Shown here piece after piece: positions 28,338-37,714 of a stretch of 64,000 nt of DNA. Within the stretch, counting starts at the first letter, position 1; each line of letters opens with the position of its first letter. Source of the stretch: Chitinophagaceae bacterium UBA2791. GTDB lineage: Bacteria > Bacteroidota > Bacteroidia > Chitinophagales > Chitinophagaceae. The stretch lies in assembly GCA_002352105.1 (NCBI GenBank), contig DEHV01000043.1, positions 6,512-70,511 on the forward strand, given 5' to 3'. Both the position numbers and the translations under genes were made by a program. The notes under the pieces are model-generated. The model saw only the letters and a list, made by a program, of their open reading frames with translations. It did not search any database and was not told the DNA's origin.

Positions 28338-30029
28338 ATGAATATTCTGAAATATATGCTGATTATAATGATCGGCGTCTTGGCCGGATGTGCCAAGTTG
28401 GACCTGAACCCGCTTTCTAGCCCGTCCACAGAAACCTTTTTTTCCAATGAGACCGAGATGACTATTGCCGTTAATGATCTTTACCGGGTGGATTTCTGGG
28501 GAAACGACCGGGAGGATTTTTCTGATAATTTCTGGATCCGTTCTGGGGGCAATGCGCTTACGCTGGGCACATTGTCATCCGATGATGCCGATATATTGAC
28601 CTACTGGACTGCTTGTTACAAGGCGATATCCCGTGCCAATGTAGTTCTGAAAAACTTGGAGAGATATGCATCTAATTTTTCCGAGGATTTCAGGAAGAGT
28701 ACCGAAGCCCAGGCGAGGTTTGCCAGAGGGTATCAGTATTCGAGATTAATTGCGCATTTCGGAGACGTTCCTTTATTGCAGCATTCCGTGAGTCTCGACT
28801 CGGCATATGTTTATACAAGAACCGGTAAGGAGACCGTGCTGCAATTTGTATTCGACGACCTGGATTATGCTGCTGCGAATCTTCCGGTTTCCTACGGCGC
28901 GGCAGAGGCTAAACGCTGGACCAGGGGAGCTGCTTTATCTATCAAAGCCAGGACGGCATTGTATATGGGCAAATGGGATATCGCGAGAAACGCTTCAAAA
29001 GCAGTGATAGATCTCGCTGCGCTTGGAACATATTCCCTTCATCCCGATTACCGGGAACTGTTTCTGAGCGCAGGAGAGGCGTCCCCCGAGATTATTCTTT
29101 CTGTGATCCAGTCACAACCGGAAGGCGTTTTCAATACAGGCTTTCTCTATATGTATCCCGAATACTTTTTGTCGAGAAATTCCGGAGGTTTTTCTTCTTT
29201 TACGCCCACCTGGTCTTTACTGGACAGCTATGAATGTATTGATGGATTACCTATCGACGAGTCGCCTTTATATGATCCCCATGACCCGTTTTCCCATCGG
29301 GATCCCCGGCTTGCCCAAACGATCGTACCACACGGAGAGGAATGGCTTGGATATACCTATCAGCCGCATCCCGACTCTTTGATGACGCTCAACTTTAGAA
29401 CTAATACCCTCGTTAGAAATAACGATACCCGGGCAAATAACGTAAATGCCAGTCATACTGGGCTGGTATGGAAAAAAGGCATAGATCAGAAATGGGCAGA
29501 TACCCGGATTTACGAAAACGATTTGATTATCGTACGGTATGCCGAGGCGCTGCTGATCTATGCCGAATCAAAGATCGAACTGGATGATGTCGATGCAAGC
29601 GTATTGAATGCGATTAATCAGGTCAGGGCTAGGGCATACGGAACTTCCGTAGATAATACGACAGATTATCCTGCAGTGACGACCACAGACAGGCAGCGGC
29701 TGAGAACCCTTATCAAAAGGGAGCGGCGGGTGGAATTTGCTAACGAAGGCCTGAGGTATATGGATCTTATCAGGTGGCGACTGGCAGAGACAGCCCTCAC
29801 CCGGCCTGCCATCGGATTTGCAGATCCGGTTAATCAAAACCGCTCGGAATGGCCTTTTGCCGGATACCCCGATATCGATGAAAATGGTATTCCCGATTAC
29901 GCTAATCTGTTCCCTTATGCGCGTGTTCTGGGACAGAGAAGATTTGATAAAAACCGCCAGTATCTCTGGCCGATCCCGGAAGTTGAAATACGGGTGAACA
30001 ACAGGATTGAACAAAACCCGAATTACTAA
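28338..30029 (+). CDS. RagB/SusD nutrient-binding lipoprotein
   Basis: The product is 563 residues with lipobox GVLAGC (Cys 18). SusD-type features are TETFFSNETEMTIAVNDLYR, the TPR-like ARFARGYQYSRLIAHFGDVPLL segment, and the C-terminal RRVEFANEGLRYMDLIRWRLAE and RQYLWPIPEVEIRVNNRIEQNPNY. It forms the lid of the SusC transporter at 24940 and binds glycan on the cell surface. It lies 11 bases after SusC and 14 bases before the next gene, so the three are co-transcribed. Confidence 0.94.
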   Translation: MNILKYMLIIMIGVLAGCAKLDLNPLSSPSTETFFSNETEMTIAVNDLYRVDFWGNDREDFSDNFWIRSGGNALTLGTLSSDDADILTYWTACYKAISRANVVLKNLERYASNFSEDFRKSTEAQARFARGYQYSRLIAHFGDVPLLQHSVSLDSAYVYTRTGKETVLQFVFDDLDYAAANLPVSYGAAEAKRWTRGAALSIKARTALYMGKWDIARNASKAVIDLAALGTYSLHPDYRELFLSAGEASPEIILSVIQSQPEGVFNTGFLYMYPEYFLSRNSGGFSSFTPTWSLLDSYECIDGLPIDESPLYDPHDPFSHRDPRLAQTIVPHGEEWLGYTYQPHPDSLMTLNFRTNTLVRNNDTRANNVNASHTGLVWKKGIDQKWADTRIYENDLIIVRYAEALLIYAESKIELDDVDASVLNAINQVRARAYGTSVDNTTDYPAVTTTDRQRLRTLIKRERRVEFANEGLRYMDLIRWRLAETALTRPAIGFADPVNQNRSEWPFAGYPDIDENGIPDYANLFPYARVLGQRRFDKNRQYLWPIPEVEIRVNNRIEQNPNY

Positions 30030-30043
30030 AAAATTATTACAGA

Positions 30044-32491
30044 ATGAATAGAAGTAAATTTATTCGCACACTGGGAAAAGGTGTAGCGATATACACAGTT
30101 GCGCCCTTAATTCCCGGTATTTCTTCCCCGGCGGCCATAAGGTCCGGGAAAAATCAGTCAGGATTTCTAAAGATCAGCGGCGTCTATCCTCATCTTAGCG
30201 CTTTTAACAAGGGACCGCGAGATGCTTGCCGGAATTCAGGCCAGGAGTGTGGGATTGGCGCCCTGGCGCAATGGGAAAACAGGCTTTGGTGGATCACCTA
30301 TGGGCCCTCCTGCCCGCTAGGAAGCACCGATAAGTTGTATTCCATCGGCGATTCCATGGCGTTAACCGAACACCCTGAAAGCGTCGGCGGAACCTGTGCC
30401 AACCGGATGATCCATACCGAATCAGGACAACTGATCATAGGGCGCTATTTTATCGACAGGAATAAAAAAGTCAGGGTGGTAGCTCCTGAAAAGATGGAAG
30501 GACGGTTTACCAATGTGATGCGCCATCTCTCGGATGCAGCGAACAAAGTGTATTTCTTTGCAATGGAAGGAGAGGTGTTCGAAGTAGATGTACATTCGCT
30601 GGAGAGCGTCTCTCTATTCAGAAAGCCGGTTCCCGGATGGCATGGTAAAGGAGGATATACTGCCCAGGGCCGCCTCATCATATCGAACAATGCAGAAGAA
30701 GGAGGCACCTTTGAGATTGACGGGAAAATGCTCAGCGTCGGCCGCGATCCTCAAAATGAAGAGGATGCCGGCCTGCTGGCCGAGTGGGACGGAAACAACT
30801 GGAGCATCATCAGACGCAGACAATTCACCGATATTACCGGCCCGGGCGATATTCATGGCGCCCCGGACGAAAAAGCGCCTGCCTGGAGTATAGGCTGGGA
30901 TAAACGTTCGGTAATACTGATGCTTCTGGACCGGGGAGAATGGCAGGAATTTCGTTTTCCTAAAGCTACGCATACCTACGATAGCGTGGATGGCTGGTAC
31001 ACCGAATGGCCGCGCATAAGGTTTGTGTCCGACCAGCTCGGATTGATGGATATGCATGGGCTGCTGTACGAGTTTCCCCGCTCTTTTTCCGGTAACAATA
31101 TCTCAGGCATACGTCCTTTGTGCAGCCATCTGACCATTATCAACGATTTTGCCTCCTGGAAGAATGAAATTGTAATTGCTACCAACCAAAATGCCGTTAC
31201 TCATAATCCAATGACCGGCCAGTCCCAGTCCAACCTGTGGTTTGGTAAACTGGACGATATCAGGGCTTGGGGGCCTTCCAATGGATGGGGGGCTATATGG
31301 CTTAATGATAGCGTTTCTACAGGAATCGCCTCTGTCCCTTATTTTATTTTTGGGTTCAAGAACAGGGTTGTTCACCTTGTTCACGACAGCTTGGAAAAAG
31401 TGACGTTTACCCTCGACGTATTCCAGGGTAATACCTGGAGGATATATAAGAACATAACCGTGGATAAGAAGAGTTACCGGTACCATATCTTTCCCGATGA
31501 ACTGGAAGCTGTATGGGTTAGGGTTCGTTCGGACAGCGACTGCAGCGCTACCGTTTACTTTCATTGTCATGAATCTGGACATGAGCCTGGCGTATACAAA
31601 GAACTTTTTAACGCCATTGCAGACCTGGGAGAGCGTCGGATTCAGGGAGGGCTGATTCGCCCGGGGGGAGATAACAGGAACCTGCAGCATCTTTCCTTTT
31701 CTGCCTCAGGCAAGGGAAAGAACGAGTACTACGAACTGGATCAGGAACTGCAATTTCAAAAAGCCGATAAAACAAAAGTCCCGGCATTGCTGGAAACCAG
31801 TAGTATCGTGAAGGATTTTCAAATAGATGAAGCTTCGGTGATTGTTGAAGACAGGGGAAAAGAGTATCGATTGCCCAGAACCGATAGTAGATATGACAAA
31901 CCTTTTTCAACCGGATGGCCGCGTGGGAAAAGAGAGGTGATTACACAGCGGTCGATGATAAACGTACATGGCACGTTTTACGAATTTGGTAATTCGGTTG
32001 AATCGCTGGGAATGGCTACCGTCCGGCCTATATGCACACACGGCAAACAGATCGTGGACTATTGTATGTGGAGGGGGCTTTTTGTGATCGCCGGAACTAA
32101 ATTAAAAGCGAAGGCCGCCACCAATTATTTTCATGCTGATAAACAGGCTGCCGGTCTGTGGTTTGGAAATATGGAAGATCTGTGGAAATTTGGAAAACCG
32201 GTTGGTTACGGCGGCCCCTGGAAGAATACCCGCGTAAAGGCACATGAGCCTTCTTTACCCTTCCTGATGACCGGTTACGATAAAAAACAGGTGGAGATCA
32301 TTGCCGAATCCGATGCAACTATTACCCTGGAGGTCGATTTCGACCATACTGGATGGCATGTATATCAGACGTTCAATATCACGGCCGGCAGACCGCTGGT
32401 TCATGAGTTCCCCAAAGGCTTCAGCGCTCACTGGGTCCGGGCAGTTTCCGATACGGCGACTACTGTCAGTGTGCAACTGCTGTATAGCTGA
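30044..32491 (+). CDS. Uncharacterised exported protein with two homologous halves
   Basis: The product is 815 residues and has no family I recognise. The N-terminus MNRSKFIRTLGKGVAIYTVAPLIPG is a likely export signal. Two regions match each other. About 325-510 has MHGLLYEFPRSF, IRPLCSH, SNLWFGKLDDIRAWG and VWVRVRSDSDCSATVYF. About 620-815 has VHGTFYEFGNS, VRPICTH, AGLWFGNMEDLWKFG and HWVRAVSDTATTVSVQL. Each seems to be a propeller-like stretch followed by a small beta-sandwich, so an internal duplication is likely. Its place directly after SusD suggests a periplasmic or surface glycan-active enzyme or binding protein. The function is unknown. Confidence 0.75.
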   Translation: MNRSKFIRTLGKGVAIYTVAPLIPGISSPAAIRSGKNQSGFLKISGVYPHLSAFNKGPRDACRNSGQECGIGALAQWENRLWWITYGPSCPLGSTDKLYSIGDSMALTEHPESVGGTCANRMIHTESGQLIIGRYFIDRNKKVRVVAPEKMEGRFTNVMRHLSDAANKVYFFAMEGEVFEVDVHSLESVSLFRKPVPGWHGKGGYTAQGRLIISNNAEEGGTFEIDGKMLSVGRDPQNEEDAGLLAEWDGNNWSIIRRRQFTDITGPGDIHGAPDEKAPAWSIGWDKRSVILMLLDRGEWQEFRFPKATHTYDSVDGWYTEWPRIRFVSDQLGLMDMHGLLYEFPRSFSGNNISGIRPLCSHLTIINDFASWKNEIVIATNQNAVTHNPMTGQSQSNLWFGKLDDIRAWGPSNGWGAIWLNDSVSTGIASVPYFIFGFKNRVVHLVHDSLEKVTFTLDVFQGNTWRIYKNITVDKKSYRYHIFPDELEAVWVRVRSDSDCSATVYFHCHESGHEPGVYKELFNAIADLGERRIQGGLIRPGGDNRNLQHLSFSASGKGKNEYYELDQELQFQKADKTKVPALLETSSIVKDFQIDEASVIVEDRGKEYRLPRTDSRYDKPFSTGWPRGKREVITQRSMINVHGTFYEFGNSVESLGMATVRPICTHGKQIVDYCMWRGLFVIAGTKLKAKAATNYFHADKQAAGLWFGNMEDLWKFGKPVGYGGPWKNTRVKAHEPSLPFLMTGYDKKQVEIIAESDATITLEVDFDHTGWHVYQTFNITAGRPLVHEFPKGFSAHWVRAVSDTATTVSVQLLYS

Positions 32492-32512
32492 TGAGGTAAA
32501 ACGAATGATGTT

Positions 32513-32542
32513 GCCGGCGTCTGCCTGCCGGCGCCGGTTTTA
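32513..32542 (+). terminator. Possible terminator after the SusCD-815aa unit
   Basis: CCGGCG at 32514-32519 can pair with CGCCGG at 32532-32537, followed by TTTT. An alternative pairing GCCGGC/GCCGGC is also possible. It lies 22 bases past the stop codon of the 815-residue gene. Confidence 0.45.
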
Positions 32543-32660
32543 GCGTGCTCTCCTGCAACGTATATCCCCGTGTGATATACCATTTGCTGCGGCGCCGGAA
32601 ACAAAAGCAGGGCTGCTACATCCGGAATATATTTAGTATTAACCACTCAACATTTGTTAT

Positions 32661-33480
32661 ATGAGAAAAGGGGTAATGTTAACCGTCTTAATTGCTTTAC
32701 TTTTTTCTGTTTATGGACACGTAAACCCAACTTACGATAACAGATTCATTCGTTTTCACTTATACGGTAAAGGCGAGCCGGTCTTTGTATTGAGCGGCGG
32801 CCCCGGAAATGACTGCCATCAGCAGGAAGACGTTGCCATAGAAATTGGTGAAAAACACATGGCTATTTTGCTGGAACAACGTGGCACAGGGCTTTCCATG
32901 CCGCCGACACTCGATAAAAATAGCATTAACCTCGTCGCATACATAAAAGACATTTTGTTTGTAATGGATAGCCTGAAAATTGCTAAGGCAAGATTTTACG
33001 GGCGCTCATGGGGTGCAATGCTTGCTTCGGCATTTGCTGTTCAATATCCCGAAAAAGTGACATCGCTTATTTTGACAGGTCCGGGATATCTGAAACTGGA
33101 TAAGGAATACCATGCAAAGATATTCAGCAACCGGATGGCCAAATTATCTGAGGAGCAGCAAAAACGTTTTCATAAACTAAACCAGACAAGGGCAGATGAA
33201 ATGACTGAAGAAGAAAAGAAGGAATTTGCCGGTTTGCGGGCGACATTCAGTGTTTATGATACAACCAATAAAGAATGGAAGTTTTCTAAGATAGGCAGGG
33301 GTGCGCCCAACGCGACAACGTATAATCTCCTGTCGCAGGAGCTTCAGCGTATTGGGTTAGACCTTACCCAAAAGGTCAGGGAACTTACCATGCCCATCAG
33401 TATTCTTATGCGGACATTATCCTATGTACGAACAGCCCGAAAAATTTTATTCACCACTTGCAGAAGCGCTTAAGCAATGA
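32661..33480 (+). pseudogene. Alpha/beta hydrolase gene with internal deletion and frameshift
   Basis: The frame from ATG 32661 gives 270 residues with a proline-iminopeptidase-like start: signal peptide, FVLSGGPGNDC oxyanion loop, LLEQRGTG, and nucleophile elbow GRSWGAML. After LTMPISIL the frame turns into an unrelated tail and ends at TAA 33471. In another frame, from 33409 to TGA 33478-33480, the DNA encodes CGHYPMYEQPEKFYSPLAEA, the expected catalytic-His C-terminus. The stretch normally between these points, which carries the catalytic Asp, is missing. A small deletion that also shifted the frame is the simplest explanation. The enzyme is probably inactive. Confidence 0.75.
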
Positions 33481-33533
33481 ATGAAAAGCGAACTACAACA
33501 TCAGGTTTTCTGCAAACACTTAATATTTTTATA

Positions 33534-35636
33534 ATGAAAAGAACGATTTGGCTGCTTTTTTTGCTGGCGCTGTCAGTTTTCCAGGCGGAAGCTAACGAGA
33601 TCGATTTTAATAAGCGTTTTAAATTATTTCCGAGTCCCCAAAAGATTGAGATAAAGAAAGGAACGGGTTTAACATACGGCGATATTCGAGCCATCTGTTT
33701 TATAGGTATAGAAGGTATAAACGGGTTGGATTATCCGCTTAAGCGCCTTCCGGTTACAGATAAGGAAGGAAAAGGCGTACTGACCTTCAGGCTGGTTGCC
33801 TCGCTTTCCCATTCCGCCTCCGACGAAGCGTATGTGCTGGAAGTAAAAGGAGGGGGCGTGGCGATCAGCGCCTCGGGGAAAGCAGGGTTATTCTACGGAT
33901 GCCAGACCCTGCTGCAGCTGCTGGAAGATGCAAATGATCAGCGTCTGACGATCCCTTCCTGCGTTATATCCGATTATCCTGACCTGGCCTACCGAGCAGT
34001 TCATATCGATCTTAAGCACCACATGAACAGAGCCCTCTATTTTTATGATCTTATCGACCGTTTGGCGCGTATTAAAATCAATGGCCTGATCATTGAGTTC
34101 GAGGACAAATTACGATACCGCGCCTCTCCATTGATTGGCGCCAGCACGGCGCTGACGGTTGAGGAATTTTCGGCTATCAGTCGCTATGCGCAGGAAAGAC
34201 ATATCGAAATTAGCGCTTTGGTGCAGGGCCTAGGCCATGTAGGGCATATTTTGAAACATCCGGAATATCATGCGCTTAGAGATGATATCAAATCAGACTG
34301 GGCATTCGATCCCCTGCATCCCGGTACTTATAAATTGCTGTTTTCTCTTTATAAAGACGCCGCGGATGCAACGCCTTATGGCAAATACCTGCACCTGGGC
34401 GGAGATGAGGTAGGCGGTCTGGGATTCTCTCCGTTGGCAAAAGCTTCCGGGATGAGCCCGCTGGAACTGCAGATGTACTGGCTCAATAAGGCGAGCGCTT
34501 TTGTTTCCGACCAGGGACGCGTTCCCATGTATTGGGACGATATGTTGTTCAAACTGGCCGGACTAGAGGAAACCCTGACCGATCCCCGGATCAGCGAAAA
34601 AGAGGTTCAGGAGTTGTGGGAAAAAAATGAATCGAAACTGGATGCTAATGTCAATCTCTTCCCCCAAAACTGCATTTATATACGCTGGAGTTATAGCTAC
34701 CCCCTGTTGCCCGGCAACTTAAATGCGATCGACTGGTATAAAAAGCACGGACTAAAAGCGATGGCGGCAACCTCCGCCACCAGCACGCCCGATGTGATGA
34801 TGCCTTCCCAAAACTCCCGTTTCAGACCAATTAAGGAGTTTTGTAAAGTGGCTATTGAAAAGAAAATGGATGGGGCGCTATGTACGATATGGGACGACCG
34901 GTCGCCCCATTTTGAAACACAGTGGCGGGGCCTTCATTTTTTTTCATTCTTTACCTGGAATTATACTGAATCAGAAAAAAAAGAGCTCAACGCAGCTTTC
35001 CGACACCGGTTTTATTCCCCTTCCCTGATATCCAATGATTTTGAGATCCAGACAAAACTGGAAGAATCCGTTTCTTTTTGGGAGACAGCGTTCACCCGGG
35101 AAGATGGTATTCGTTCCAACTACCCGAGAAATGAACGACTGGGCAACCGCCTGATCGAACTTCCGGGAACAGATCTGCCGGGTGAATGGTCAAAAAAATA
35201 CGCAGCCAGAATCAAACGGGCGGAATTCGAATTGCGCCGTTATGATACGGTTCGAAAGATCATTGATCAATCGAAAAAACTGGCAAGGCGAAACCGCTAT
35301 GCGCTGGAAGTGATGGAACAGGTTAACAAGTTGCAAATATACTCGTCCAAGTTATTACTTTTGTTAAGCAGGTACGATCAACGATCAGATGCCACTGATC
35401 GGAAAATATATTTGGGTCAAATCAGGGATTTATTGTATCAGTTTACAGACATACGAACAAAATATGAAGAAGTCTACTCCAGGGCAACTTTTCTGCACAA
35501 CCCCGAAGACTATTTGTTGGACATGAATAGGGCCAACCATCTCGCGAATGGCACAAAAAATAATGATTGGATGTATGTCTATGAATTACTGATGAATGCT
35601 AAAATTAAAGCCTGGCTTTCCGGTAAGGAAAAGTAG
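33534..35636 (+). CDS. Glycoside hydrolase family 20 (beta-N-acetylhexosaminidase)
   Basis: ATG 33534 (MKRTIWLLFLLALSVFQAEA signal peptide) is preferred over ATG 33477, which would overlap the damaged hydrolase. The product is about 700 residues. After an N-terminal GH20b-type domain (LFPSPQKIEIKKG, GLFYGCQTLLQLLED) comes the TIM barrel: YRAVHIDLKHHMNRALYFYDLIDRLA, the catalytic Asp-Glu pair in HLGGDEVGGLG near residue 305, and VPMYWDDM. The family releases terminal GlcNAc or GalNAc using the substrate's own acetamido group. It fits with the upstream SusC/SusD as part of a glycan locus. Confidence 0.88.
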   Translation: MKRTIWLLFLLALSVFQAEANEIDFNKRFKLFPSPQKIEIKKGTGLTYGDIRAICFIGIEGINGLDYPLKRLPVTDKEGKGVLTFRLVASLSHSASDEAYVLEVKGGGVAISASGKAGLFYGCQTLLQLLEDANDQRLTIPSCVISDYPDLAYRAVHIDLKHHMNRALYFYDLIDRLARIKINGLIIEFEDKLRYRASPLIGASTALTVEEFSAISRYAQERHIEISALVQGLGHVGHILKHPEYHALRDDIKSDWAFDPLHPGTYKLLFSLYKDAADATPYGKYLHLGGDEVGGLGFSPLAKASGMSPLELQMYWLNKASAFVSDQGRVPMYWDDMLFKLAGLEETLTDPRISEKEVQELWEKNESKLDANVNLFPQNCIYIRWSYSYPLLPGNLNAIDWYKKHGLKAMAATSATSTPDVMMPSQNSRFRPIKEFCKVAIEKKMDGALCTIWDDRSPHFETQWRGLHFFSFFTWNYTESEKKELNAAFRHRFYSPSLISNDFEIQTKLEESVSFWETAFTREDGIRSNYPRNERLGNRLIELPGTDLPGEWSKKYAARIKRAEFELRRYDTVRKIIDQSKKLARRNRYALEVMEQVNKLQIYSSKLLLLLSRYDQRSDATDRKIYLGQIRDLLYQFTDIRTKYEEVYSRATFLHNPEDYLLDMNRANHLANGTKNNDWMYVYELLMNAKIKAWLSGKEK

Positions 35637-35663
35637 GCGCCTGAAAAAATAGAATACAGTATT

Positions 35664-37094
35664 ATGAGTAAAGCTGAACTGAAAATTGGTCTTTTGGGAA
35701 TAGGGCTGGATGCTTACTGGCCACAATTTGAAGGATTGAAAGAAAGACTGGAAGGCCATCTTCAGTATGTTAACAATGAACTTGTCCAAATGCATCCGGG
35801 TATTGTAAATGCGGGGCTGGTTGATACCATCGAAAAAGCATTTGATACCGGTAGGCGATTCAGAAGGGAAGAAGTGGACCTGATCTTTTTGTATGTGTCT
35901 ACTTACGCCCTTTCCTCAACGGTATTGCCTGTTGTGCAACTAGCCAGGGTCCCGGTTATAGTGCTTAATCTTTCCGCCGGAGCTGCAATAGATTACGATA
36001 GGTTCAATTCCCTGGCCGACAGGACTGCTATGACGGGCGAATGGCTGGCTTACTGCTCGGCCTGTCCGACGCCTGAAATAGCAAACGTTTTTAAACGCAC
36101 CGGAATCCGTTTCCAGGAGGTTACCGGCATGTTAAAGAACGACTCCGAGTGTTGGAATGAAATATCCGAGTGGGTAGAGGCTGCAAAGGTAGCTCATACG
36201 ATGAGGTACAACCGGTTGGCATGCATGGGTCACTATTACAGCGGCATGCTGGATATATACAGCGATCTGACTTTACAATACGCTTATTTTGGAGGTCATA
36301 TCGAGTTGCTGGAGGTAGATGAATTGTCGGCGTTGCGTAAAGAGGTAAGCGACCGGCAGATCTGCGATCGGGTGAAGTTATTCAGAGAAGAGTTCGACGT
36401 TCAATCCGATTGTTTGCCAGAGGAACTGGACAGGGCAGCCCGCACATCTGTGGCGCTCGATCAACTGGTAACCATTCACCAGCTGGGATCCATAGCCTAT
36501 TATTACAAGGGAACCGGAAATTTCGATAACGAGGATACGATGAGCTCGGTAATTCTGGGCAATTCGCTGTTGACCGCCCGGGGTATTCCTGTGGCTGGAG
36601 AATACGAAGTTAAAAATGCTCAGGCTATGAAGATTATGGACAGCTTCGGATGCGGCGGATCCTTTACGGAATATTATGCAATGGACTTTAAGGCGAATAT
36701 TGTGCTTATGGGGCATGACGGGCCTGGGCATATTGCTATTGCCGACGGTAAAACTAAAGTGAAACCGTTAAAGGAGTATCATGGAAAGGTAGGCCGGGGG
36801 CTCTCGGTGGAGATGTCGGTGAAAGCCGGAGACGTCACGTTGTTGTCGGTTGTCGAAAAAAACAAAGGAGAACTTATGCTGCTGACCGCTCGGGGCGAAT
36901 CGGTAAAAGGCCCCATTCTGGAAATCGGAAATACGAATAGCCGGTACCGATTCCCGATTGGAGCCAGACAGTTTGTAAACCAATGGAATAGTTACGGACC
37001 TGCCCATCACTGTGCAATAGGCGTGGGAGATATAGTATCCAGGATCAAGAAGCTGGGAGTATTGTTAGATATGGAGGTTATAACCGTATGTTAA
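35664..37094 (+). CDS. L-fucose/L-arabinose isomerase-like protein
   Basis: The product is 476 residues, cytoplasmic. The N-terminal flavodoxin-like half is similar to L-arabinose isomerases (KIGLLGIGLDAYWPQFEGL, VDLIFLYVSTYALSSTVLPVVQ). The middle contains the GIPVAGEYEVKNAQAMKIMD segment, where isomerases place a metal-binding Glu. The C-terminal half has MGHDGPGHIAI and GPAHHCAIGVGD with clustered His. It probably interconverts an aldose and a ketose using a divalent metal; the exact sugar cannot be told. It lies 27 bases after the GH20 gene and overlaps the convergent PspC gene by its stop codon. Confidence 0.75.
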   Translation: MSKAELKIGLLGIGLDAYWPQFEGLKERLEGHLQYVNNELVQMHPGIVNAGLVDTIEKAFDTGRRFRREEVDLIFLYVSTYALSSTVLPVVQLARVPVIVLNLSAGAAIDYDRFNSLADRTAMTGEWLAYCSACPTPEIANVFKRTGIRFQEVTGMLKNDSECWNEISEWVEAAKVAHTMRYNRLACMGHYYSGMLDIYSDLTLQYAYFGGHIELLEVDELSALRKEVSDRQICDRVKLFREEFDVQSDCLPEELDRAARTSVALDQLVTIHQLGSIAYYYKGTGNFDNEDTMSSVILGNSLLTARGIPVAGEYEVKNAQAMKIMDSFGCGGSFTEYYAMDFKANIVLMGHDGPGHIAIADGKTKVKPLKEYHGKVGRGLSVEMSVKAGDVTLLSVVEKNKGELMLLTARGESVKGPILEIGNTNSRYRFPIGARQFVNQWNSYGPAHHCAIGVGDIVSRIKKLGVLLDMEVITVC

Positions 37095-37552
37095 GTTCCG
37101 GTTTCTTTTTTATTCATAAAATATCCTACAACGCCTCCCGCAATGGCAAACACGATCATACTTAAAAGCACATTGAACAGGATATCGCCAGGACTGCCGA
37201 TATATTTATCATATTCTTCAACGATGCTGAAAAAGTTTTTCATATAGCCAAACACGCCGCTGCCTTCTCCATAATACCTTATCATGTCCGACTGGAAATA
37301 ATAGCTTAGCGGTATTCCTAACAGCGCTCCCAATGATCCAAGAGTTGCGGACTTGCTTTTATTCTGCCTGAATGCAAGGTAAGCCGCTAAATACAAGATG
37401 ATCCCCAGGGGAATGAATAATAAGGTGAGCAGTATAAAAGCTATCCTGACGGCGATTGGAGGCAGGGTGAATTTGGAAGAAAGCCTGCAGCAGGCGCCAA
37501 GAAGTAATTTTTCAGGTTGCTTAACGCGATTAAGTATTTTCTGGAAGGCCAT
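37091..37552 (-). CDS. PspC domain membrane protein
   Basis: The product is 153 residues. The start resembles the PspC domain: KLLLGACCRLSSKFTLPPIAVRIAFILLTLLFIPLGIILYLAAYLAF. The C-terminus has a further span (NVLLSMIVFAIAGGVVGYFM). PspC domains are linked to envelope-stress sensing, but many Bacteroidota members are uncharacterised. Its stop codon overlaps the stop codon of the isomerase-like gene (convergent, bases 37091-37094). It is divergent from the sensor kinase at 37715. Confidence 0.8.
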   Translation of the reverse strand: MAFQKILNRVKQPEKLLLGACCRLSSKFTLPPIAVRIAFILLTLLFIPLGIILYLAAYLAFRQNKSKSATLGSLGALLGIPLSYYFQSDMIRYYGEGSGVFGYMKNFFSIVEEYDKYIGSPGDILFNVLLSMIVFAIAGGVVGYFMNKKETGT

Positions 37553-37714
37553 AATGTATCCGGGTTCTTGATTCGATATCGAAGATATCAGGATTTCCTT
37601 TGTTGCAAACTGTAAATGAATTGATGTCGGCTTTGGCTTATTTTCCGTGGGGGATTAGTTATTTTTTGTATTAATACTATTTTTACAGCAATCCCGAATA
37701 AACTGTTATTATTT

